From positions 74,451,719 through 74,515,718 of the forward strand of contig CM074179.1 in assembly GCA_037179385.1 (NCBI GenBank): a stretch of 64,000 nucleotides of DNA, in the 5' to 3' direction. The notes below the pieces were generated by a model. It did no database searches and was not told the DNA's origin. It saw nothing but the letters and a program-made list of their open reading frames with translations. This document shows, in pieces, positions 56,037 through 64,000 of the stretch (positions are counted from its first letter, which is position 1; each line of letters begins with the position of its first letter). The position numbers and the translations under genes were made by a program. The DNA is from Holothuria scabra. Lineage: Eukaryota; Echinodermata; Holothuroidea; Aspidochirotida; Holothuriidae.

Positions 56037-56176
56037 TTACACGCCGATATAAAGCAATTTGTTTGGGCTTCCCATTGGATCATTGACACAATCTTCAGTC
56101 GCTTCATCTACTAGCATTGCTTTGACATTAGCTGGTGACAAGGTAGAGTCAATACCTAAAAGGACAGCAGCAGCAC
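56037..56176 (-). CDS. Subtilase (S8A, proteinase K-like), last exon
   Basis: Minus-strand exon entered through ...ccatttacag. Two bases complete the split Gly of the preceding exon (VS-G), then AAAVLLGIDSTLSPANVKAM, LVDEATEDCVNDPMGSPNKL and LYIGV with stop TAA at 56037. This is the helix after the catalytic serine and the C-terminal end of the peptidase domain. The protein ends here without an extra domain, like fungal and bacterial proteinase K-type enzymes. Phase and sequence join perfectly to the exon at 60751. Clearly coding. Confidence 0.9.
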
Positions 56177-56984
56177 CTGTAAATGGATAATTAAAAATTA
56201 GTCTCAAAATACGGAAAAATCAAGACATTGACCCCTGACCAGCTGACTAAAATACATGAAGCTTTCCAGGAGTAATGATGATTATAATGTACATTGCTCA
56301 TTTTGCATATGGAACAATTGGGTTCTTGAAATACTTGGAAACATTAGACATAGCAAAGAGATAACTATTCACTTAGTTTATTCAGAAAATGGACATGCAG
56401 AGAATTACGAAATTTCTATCTCCTAAATGAGTAGGATTAGTAGGAAAGAATAAATGAAAAGGGGACGACATTCTAAATCAAAAATTTAATTATGCAAATG
56501 GAAACCGAAGTATGTTGGAGTGGATAATCCATGAATTGGTTAGAGCTTCAAGTCGTTCCATGCCAGGAATACCTAAAGTAGTTATAGATGGTACAAACAA
56601 CTGAAAAGTCTCAAGTATGCCTGCTAATACCCTGTAAAAGCTCCGAACTCAGAGCAGCTCAATCCTACTGAAAATTCCAGATAAGAACAAGTCTTTGGTG
56701 TCGGTTTTTAACAGGTACCGTCCTGAAAAAACCACGCGTAAATTCCAGTCAAGAAAAAGGTTATTGGATTCAGGTATCTGACAAAAACCAGGTAAGACAC
56801 GAGAAAACCCATAAGAAAAACCAACGAAACCAGGCAATACCCAGCAAAAGCTGATGTGGAAGTAGCATGTAGACTGGAATTTTCTGTTTTGGAGGAGTAT
56901 TCGGTGCTTTGAATGGAATGTCGAATATTTACTCTATAATTTGCCTTGAACTGTTTATAACCACTCTTGTAGTAGACACATCAA

Positions 56985-57130
56985 ACGCCCCGTGGCCTGG
57001 GCTGCGAGTTGCCTCCACCGTAGTCCAGATCTGTCGTAAAAGAGGCAACTATAATAGAGCATTGGCTTAGTTATGGGGTGGCCTGACGGGCCAGGTCTTC
57101 CAACAATAGTCCAACCCATCCCTCAAATAA
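56985..57130 (+). mobile_element. SINE-like block, possibly family 2
   Basis: GCCCCGTGGCCTGGGCTGCG, then TCTGTCGTAAAAGAGGCAAC, resembles the core of the copies at 12555, 19040 and 21755. The 3' part differs. Low-confidence assignment. Confidence 0.38.
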
Positions 57131-58478
57131 AGGTTTAATTAACATATTCAGACTTTTAAGGTAACAACATACAATTATACCACATGGTGATTTCCACTGT
57201 AAGAGTATTGAACTCTATAAATGTTTATTCAGGAAGCTCCCTGGTTTATGTTGGCACCATAGAGCACAATTTTCGCGAATTTTACCCAAATTTCCAGTGT
57301 TTTCTCGCATCTCGCACACGTAAATTTTATTGTCATGCACTGTCATTTGTGTTATTCATTATTAGCATCATATCAAATGTATTCACGTTATTTATGTGTC
57401 CAGGCAATTTGAATCATGCCGAATGTAGAGTATTGAGGAGCACAATATTCAAGTAGAATACAAAGCAAGGTTATTGTTTCACTTTCCTTTACTATGTAAC
57501 AGACCTGTTTAATGAAAAGGTGAAAGCTTTATTGAATGACCAAGGTAACAGATTAACCTTATTGCTTGACAAGCTTATTTTAAGGAAACCAAAGTTATCT
57601 CGATGCAGATTCTGCATGCAGTTTTCGTTTTGGGTATAGATGATTTTCCATTCAAAACATCAGTTTATCTGTCTAGAATTTGCATTTTATGTCTCATGAA
57701 CATTATTAGCCAAACTATACACGGACGTTTTCTGTTCCAGCATACTTATAAAAAATAACAAGTGTATCTCCACTCCAGTTCTGCAAACTAGACTGTAATG
57801 ACGAAGCTCCGACGGATAATAGATATTTCTTAAATTATCATCAGTTCAGGGGTAAATGTTTTAACAGGGTCAATATAAAATATTAGCCGGCTTCCCATGC
57901 AATATCCACTGTTTACACTTCATGACTCAATGTCAGTGGCATCGATATGGGGGAATGGATGGTACGACAGTCGCATCCATCGATTTCCCAAATATCCCCC
58001 CAAAGGGGCTTAATCTGTATTTTCTTAGGGATGGGGCCGGGTATATTTTCGATGCAGTCGTGATTTTGTTTATGTAAAGCTCTTTCACAAAGGGTTGTCT
58101 GAATAATGTCACTTTGGCGAACAGAGGGACTTTTACCCAATCTTTTCATATTACTATTAGTGCCATATGATAACAACTCTCGGAGGAGGGCAACACAAAA
58201 ATTCAGAAGTTTTGTACGATACTTCAGGCAGGAACCTTGCCTTGTGGTGTGCAAATTCGCAAATATCGTTCTAAAATTGTCTCGATGCAGATCCTGAATG
58301 CAATTTTTGGCATAAAATGCACAGTTTCATCCCACTTTTGTCATTACTTGCACTTTGCACCCTACCCCTTGACCATTAAGCAACGTCACATTTAAATAGC
58401 AACGCAATACATATTGGACATTGTCCATGCGACCACTTTCCGTAAATAAAAGTTAGGAATATTCATATATTATTATAC

Positions 58479-58733
58479 TTAAAGGGCAAGAGCATTCGCC
58501 CCAAAGTAGTGTAGTACACTATCCTGTTTTGTAATTGGCTGTTGGGAGTCATGTGACAACATTTTTTCTCTTCAAATGTGAAATTTACTACAAGCAACTG
58601 CTTGGTTTATCTTAAATATGCAATGGCGAAGTTGTAAAATATGATGGAAAATACTTTGAAGAGAAATAAGAGGAAAATTGTGAGATTTAGCCCTTGCTTC
58701 AAATTAAGTTTGGGGACTGCTCTTGACCTTTAA
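58479..58733 (+). mobile_element. MITE, TTAA family (copy 3, best termini)
   Basis: 255 bp from TTAAAGGGCAAGAGCATTCG to CTGCTCTTGACCTTTAA. Terminal inverted repeats of ~25 bp with TTAA at both ends. The interior matches copies at 52322 and, inverted, 42148. Confidence 0.88.
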
Positions 58734-60157
58734 GTTGCAAATATAACACGTAACGACGTTTGGCCTACGCGAGAAGTATCATGTATGGCAGTGGTACTAT
58801 ATATAAGGAAACTAAACGGGATTTCTTTTGTATCACACCTTGCATAATTTTGTAAGTTTGGTTAAACGTTCCCTCCAAGACTTCTTGTTGTTGGGCCCCA
58901 ATTATGTGGCATCCCCTAAAAACTAAATCCTGGCTACGCCTTTGAAATAGAGGACTTTAACCTTATAAGAACTTGAAAGATACCCATGTGTTCATTTCTT
59001 ATTAAATATTAATCTTTGTACGTACTACGCGTTGCCGAGAAAGTTAGTTAGGTCAGTTTCAGGTCTTTTGAATGTGAATTCCACATGTTATGAACAATTT
59101 CAGTTGCTCTTTCATCTTAATGATATGCAAGAAGGCATATCAATAGATAAAATGACACGAAAGTGACTTTTAATAGCTCCATGATACAATTAAGGCCCTA
59201 TGTGTTACCAGAACCGTATTTGTGACTGCTGTGCATATAATTTAAGCAACTGTATATTATGTTGTTTTTTAATTTCATGTCAATCAAACAGAAACCACAA
59301 GTTAATAACTTTGCTTACTAAAAACAAAAATGTGCTCCTGGTAATGAATTTCTGTCTTAGATGAAGGAGTAGCTAAATCACACACACTTAGTTAAATCAT
59401 GTATGGTTTGGCTCTGTTTTGGCAGTAAAGGAATTTAATTCATTCAGGCTTTTGAAGACTAAAAACTCTTATCAAAGTGTATTCGGTTCAAGTCGGGTGG
59501 CAACGGCCCATTTTCTAGTTTGGGCTCACTGGCTTGTTTTCCCTGCTGTGTGCATCTGCTGGCGGTGTGTGTGTGTGAAAGGGGCGGGGGTTAATTCAAA
59601 GGAAGCTATTGGTGGGAGCAGTGAACAATTTGTACAGTGACGACAATTACATTGCAACAAATATTACATCTCTTTAATACTCCATGTTGAGGTCATATGA
59701 GGACAAAGGAGCTCAAAAGTCCGTATCCAACGGTTGCACAAATCAACTGTCTGCATTTATTGGTGCAATCAACAATGATTCTCCCTTAACTCTCCAGAAG
59801 ACGCACTTCGTTTTCTGTGTAGTATTAGATGCCTTACGTTTTTTGAAAGTTACTCGTGTAATCGATTTCCCCACTGTGCGTTTTTAACATCTAAACTAAA
59901 AAAGAATAATAGCTTAAAAAGAAATCCCACGGCTGCTTGATTCCTTGACAAAAAAGACAGAATCAAATGACCTTAAAATCTTGTGATATTTGTGTGTATG
60001 TCTACCTGGAATGAGATCTTTTTACATAGGAAAAGTTGGTCTCTTTCGTTCTGACTAACCTTCATTTCCAGTAAGGTCATCCCTCTTCAACCTTAAGCCT
60101 TAAACACTAGACATAAAAGTTGGGAAATGTCTCCTGATGCTAAGAAAGGAAGTGGGA

Positions 60158-60378
60158 TACACTCTAAAAAACACTGTGGTCAACTATGCACCAAGTCAAG
60201 CTATGGTCAAATTGTTGACCAAAACCATAATCAAATGTTACCAATTAATGGTCATATTTGACCATAAATTGGTCAAAAGTGACCAAAGTTTTGATCAGCA
60301 ATTTGACCATAGCTAAAGTCAGTGCACAGTTGACCAAATTTAGGGTCAAATTGACCATTAGTGTTTTTAGCGTATATG
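60158..60378. mobile_element. Palindromic MITE rich in GGTCA/TGACC
   Basis: The left end TACACTCTAAAAAACACT then GTGGTCAA and the right end (inverted) TACGCTAAAAACACTAATGG then TCAA form inverted ends. The interior is packed with TTGACCA/TGGTCAA words in both orientations, for example TTTGACCATAAATTGGTCAA at about 60257-60276, so the whole element can fold on itself. About 221 bp, no coding. Confidence 0.7.
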
Positions 60379-60750
60379 GTTGTTCTGAGTAGGTTTCAAA
60401 CAGCTACCTTGCATGACTGTCCATTCTCTAGTATAGGAGCTAAATAAAGTGAAATAAGCCAGTAAGGAAATGTCCACACGCAATGCATCTTGGGAATGGG
60501 ACACTGAATATTAAGTTGTACCCTTACCTTTACCTAGTTTCCCGTGTATGCATCATCTCGAGTTTGCGCCCTCTAATTACCAATGTGACCAATGTTAGCG
60601 TAGGACTGGTTAATACACTTTATCTAACGAACTAGTATGAGTGCACAGACAAAATGGTTGTCAAGGCACATTTGGCCTTGTGACCCTCTCAGAATTACCA
60701 AATCAACTGGTCTATTAGACATTGTTAAAAAAAAGTAATTAAAATGATAC

Positions 60751-60925
60751 CTGAAACGTGAGGAGTAGCCATAGAGGTACCAGAGATAGTCTTGGTCGCA
60801 CTGTTGGTATCGTACCAGGCAGATGTTATGGAGGAACCCGGTGCAAAGATGTTAGTGCAATTACCAAAGTTGGAATAGTAGGCTCGGTTATCATTATCCT
60901 GTTCTGTAGCAGCAACTGTGAAGGC
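60751..60925 (-). CDS. Subtilase (S8A), catalytic-serine exon
   Basis: A 175-nt exon between ...cacatgcag and donor GTATCA. It encodes AFTVAATEQDNDNRAYYSNF, GNCTNIFAPGSSITSAWYDT and TISGTSMATPHVS. GTSMATPH carries the nucleophilic Ser. FSNFG-APG and the preceding strand match the proteinase K order closely. Phase 0-in joins PARAPK of the upstream exon. Phase 1-out leaves a G completed by the exon at 56176. All motif residues are intact, so the gene looks functional. Confidence 0.94.
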
Positions 60926-61525
60926 CTGCATGTGACCGTGAATATAATGTTGTTACACCGTAAAAGTTTAGTTGCCCCATTTTTAATTGATTGTCCACCG
61001 TCTTGATAATTTTTAAGCTGCTAGAATATACCAAATATGCCAGCATAGGTCACCAGTCACAAAGGGCGGCTGTTCTTGTTTACATTGGTTTATTTAGAAA
61101 ATTATCCGTCCATATTTTTATTATTATCTACAATTTTTACTTAGGCCAGGGAAACAAATATATTGCCCAAAGCTAACTTTGTTTGTCATTTCCGGAAACT
61201 AGAACTTTAAAACTTTAATAAGAGGCAATGGTGTGGAATAGGTTCTCATGAGGTCTACTAGTCAATGTCATAGTATAAACACAGTCATACTCTCGTGCAT
61301 TTGTGCTCTTACAAATACCAGTTAAAGGACCGACGCCAGAGCCAAACCTCATCGACCAGAACTTCTGAATAGACTACCGTTTACGTATACTGTCAACATA
61401 CTCAAATAATTGTTGAAATAATTCCCAATCCGTTTTCGAAAAAGAAAAAAATTAAAAAAAATAATTATGCTTCTTATTACTGATATGTGTACGGATTTAC
61501 ATAAACTAGGTCCCTGCTATTGTAC
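60926..61525 (-). other. Subtilase intron (600 bp)
   Basis: GT donor at the left of the 61526-61710 exon (minus strand GTACAA) and AG acceptor before 60925. No repeat recognised. Confidence 0.85.
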
Positions 61526-61710
61526 CTTTGGAGCACGGGCTGGTGATCCGTTGCAAGCATCTTCATCGGAATTTCCAGCGGCTACAACTACAACCACACC
61601 AGAATCAACCAAGCTACCCAGAGCATCATCTTGCGACTCACTTGGACTACCACCCAAGGACATGGACACAACAGCTGGATCGATTCGGTTTACCTTCACC
61701 CAGTCCATTC
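61526..61710 (-). CDS. Subtilase (S8A), oxyanion-hole exon
   Basis: A 185-nt exon with acceptor ...atatcttgcag and donor GTACAA. Two bases complete a codon (probably Gly), then MDWVKVNRIDPAVVSMSLGG, SLVDSGVVVVVAAGNSDEDA and CNGSPARAPK. SMSLGG is the substrate-binding strand, and the Asn of AAGNSDEDA stabilises the transition state. Layout and SPA-x-AP match proteinase K. The exons with catalytic Asp (DTG) and His (HGTH) are upstream and were not found up to position 64000, so they lie beyond the window. Confidence 0.94.
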
Positions 61711-63456
61711 CTGCAAGATATGGATTTAATCATTGGTATGTCAAACTAAAAATATGAAAAATAGCATGATGATCAACAACTCATCTTGCAGGGCGCGTTT
61801 TATACTTCTTTCAAAAGACATCTACAGTACCAAGTCGCAGAATATTGTTGGTCTGTCCTAAGCCTACACAATCCCTAAAAATTCTTTACAATCATACTCC
61901 TATTTGAGTTATCCTTACGCGGGGCCGTCGAGACCGGGGTGTCTCTCACCCCAACTGGTTAGTGTCAATCACAATGCCATTGGAGAGGAAAGCCAGAGTA
62001 CCCCGAGAAAAACATCACTTAAATCGAGCGGGGTGTGAAGCCATGCACATTGGTGCACAGCAGCTGGGGTAGATTACTCTGCCACTCCACGACCTAAGAC
62101 CCGGTATTCTAGATCTTGGTTGTTAAGCCTGCAAGATGATTTTTTCCACATAGGCAACCTCGACTTAGAGTGTTCGTTACCAGCGACAAACAAGTGATGG
62201 CGCTACACACCTGTGCAGCTTTGGTATTACATGTTAATTTGATTCAAACACAGAAGTTAAGATTTTTAGGAACTTTGGAGGTCTCGTGCACGCTATATTT
62301 CATTTGGTTGGATGAAAAGACACACCTGATTTGTAAGGATAACCGCCCAAAGGGACATACATGTTTAAAATTGGCGTTTCAAAATTTTTGGTGGCCAAAA
62401 GCAGGGCGGAACCGCACTCTCTTGATGCGCGCCTGGGCTAAAAGGGTGTCATTTTCAGGGAACTCATCATCAAGATCACAAAGCGGCACGACAATTCTTG
62501 CCTTCTTCCCTTTTATGAAATCGTATTTAATGAAAACTGAAAGATTTATCCGATGACTACTGATTCACGTGACCTTGAAAATGACAAAAACATTTAAGGA
62601 AACTTGAGATGTCTTGGAGCAACGTCTACAAACAACGTTTGTCATCGATATAAATGATTTCTAATGCAACATTTCAACAAGCCTGTGTAAAAATATTAGC
62701 ATAATGGTGCAGGACGATTTATATCCCTTCCAAAAGACATCCGTCAAACTGCAGAATAATGTTGGTTGGTACGGTTAGATATGCGTTCGACCAAGAATCA
62801 GTTTCGCTGTTTCTCTCACAAATGGTTATCAAACCAACCGAATTCGCCCATCACATGCACTTCAAAACTTACCAAACCATCCTTCTAATAATCACCACGC
62901 GTGTTTAAGTATAGGAAGCAGTCGTTGATTAGCACTGGCGTAGTCGGTAGAGACATTAGGCCATGCCCCTGACATATTCTTTTTTAGTTCTTAAAATGCA
63001 TAAAATATTTAACACAAATTTCATTCTAAAAGTAGCTAATATGGCAACAAATTTCATATACAGTCACCGAATGTTTAAAAAAATCCAAAGAGAAGGGTGG
63101 CAATCCCTCCTAGACCCTAGACCAATTGGATGGGGGGATGCTTCCTCAGTCCCAAATATGGAAAGCTTTAATTACACAGAAAACTATTCGACGTGCCCGA
63201 TTCTTTTTTTCTTCAAAAATGTGCTTGAAAAATAAAAGCTCACACTTGATGTTCTAACTTTGGGGGGGGCGGGGTGAAAATGCAATAACATGATTATTAG
63301 CAATTATTATCCACAACAACTACAAACTCTCCCTTTTAGTCAAAGCCAAACGTTCAATAATCTAAATACTTCAGAAATTAAAGGTTCATATATCTGTTTA
63401 AAGCAGTTTTTATGAGAATAACTTTAAAACGAAACAATTGCTACATTTTTTGCTCA
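61711..63456 (-). other. Subtilase upstream intron, partial
   Basis: At least 1.7 kb without an exon. A diverged direct repeat of ~80 bp is visible ('caaaagacatctacagtacc', 61812, and 'caaaagacatccgtcaaact', 62732, each followed by GCAGAATA-TGTTGGT). The 128-codon plus-strand frame at 62170-62556 lacks family resemblance. Confidence 0.6.
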
Positions 63457-63759
63457 TAGACTGTGGTCTCACGTACCCTGGGCTCGAGGTAACACCGTGC
63501 TACCTCGCGCTCGAGTATACGTGAGAACGCGAGTTAACTCTCGGGGTCGGTGTTTAAATTTCTATTCACCTCAAATCGCAGGGCTCTGAGGTTTTCAACA
63601 CGGTGTTTGTTTTAATCAAGCACGGTCACAGTTGTTTATGAAGCCGATGACCAGTATTTTCTAACATTTTACAGTGATTGGTATGTGAAATAATTGATCT
63701 CGTTACTATTGTAGCACTTCCCAATCACCCAAACTCGGGGTACATGAGAACACAGACTG
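63457..63759. mobile_element. MITE with TIR and internal hairpin
   Basis: Left AGACTGTGGTCTCACGTACC and right (inverted) AGTCTGTGTTCTCATGTACC form ~25-bp inverted ends. Just inside the left end a strong hairpin pairs CTCACGTA and CTCGAGGTA with TACCTCG and TACGTGAG (63468-63527). About 303 bp, no coding. Confidence 0.65.
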
Positions 63760-64000
63760 GAAAACACGGGGTTGACCGTACTTGAGACCATTCCTAGTTA
63801 TTTTTGTATTAACCAATTCTTCATACTACTTTCGGTTTATATTTTTAAACTGAAATCAGCAGGTTATCATAATTATGCAATTTACCTTCATAATTTTTCA
63901 GTTTTTCGTTCTGAGGCTCATCTCTAGGCCTCAGATCAGTACTGTTCCACTATTGTCCCGACCCTGAAAAAACTAGAAATGTGGTTAAGAAAATCGTAAC
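63760..64000. other. No gene seen
   Basis: AT-rich sequence to the window end. Confidence 0.5.

Larger units (their letters stand above)
56177..60750 (-). other. Large subtilase intron carrying several mobile elements
   Basis: A 4.6-kb intron with a SINE-like block (56985-57130) and two MITEs (58479-58733 and 60158-60378). The frames inside (56649-56837, 57184-57456, 57913-58254, 59419-59640) show no family resemblance or splice support. Confidence 0.75.

Noticed and set aside
57913..58254. 113-codon minus-strand ORF in the subtilase intron
   Set aside because: Lies inside an intron among repeats, no family resemblance, no phase match to the subtilase exons.
62170..62556. 128-codon plus-strand ORF
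   Set aside because: No family resemblance, opposite strand in the subtilase upstream intron, no splice support.
61741..64000. Search for the catalytic His (HGTH) and Asp exons of the subtilase
   Set aside because: No matching minus-strand segment with splice sites was seen, so they are taken to lie beyond the window.

Overview
This is an AT-rich metazoan window with a low density of coding exons, large introns with GT/AG boundaries, and many layers of mobile DNA. The mix of a candidate RIG-I-like-receptor tail, an Ig-type exon, a proteinase K-like subtilase, a BEL/Pao LTR element, an L1/Tx1-type LINE, tRNA-derived SINEs and ~145-bp interspersed tandem repeats suggests a marine invertebrate, perhaps an echinoderm or other deuterostome. 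That placement is inference. No species-diagnostic sequence was recognised.

Host genes. (1) 2.27-19.8 kb, plus strand: short exons with matching phases whose product resembles the region from the helical 'pincer' to the Cys-knuckle C-terminal domain of RIG-I-like receptors. The family call is tentative, and the last part looks broken or truncated. (2) 26.1-27.5 kb, plus strand: an Ig-like exon (C...W...YxC) with a one-base frame disruption, followed by a phase-compatible linker exon. (3) 43.66 kb, plus strand: one isolated exon-like ORF. (4) 56.0-61.7 kb, minus strand: the last three exons of an S8A (proteinase K-like) subtilase. The oxyanion-hole Asn and catalytic Ser exons are present. The Asp and His exons lie beyond the right edge.

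Repeats. 1-1.9, 7.4-8.35, 9.6, 13.25-13.86 (inverted), 14.23-14.52, 15.26-16.53 and 24.42-25.65 kb are members of one family. Its ~145-bp monomer carries four nuclear-receptor-like half-sites (DR1 then two DR4), and at least two copies share a head and/or tail module. 31.7-36.3 kb is a LINE whose 5' half is inverted, as expected from twin priming. 38.0-39.6 kb is a TIR element. 44.14-54.60 kb is bounded by near-perfect 30-bp inverted repeats with AATGGT-rich subterminal DNA. It contains a full BEL/Pao element (44242-50311, 5-bp target duplication TGGTA, LTRs roughly 96% alike by eye) and two unrecognised coding remnants. Three copies of a ~253-bp TTAA-flanked MITE (42.15, 52.3 and 58.5 kb), further MITEs (60.2 and 63.5 kb) and two SINE families fill much of the rest.

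The most interesting points are the nested TIR/BEL element with its unexplained coding remnants, the half-site-rich modular repeat, the candidate antiviral-sensor gene with an inverted repeat in its intron, and a perfect 18-bp-stem palindrome at 21.1 kb.
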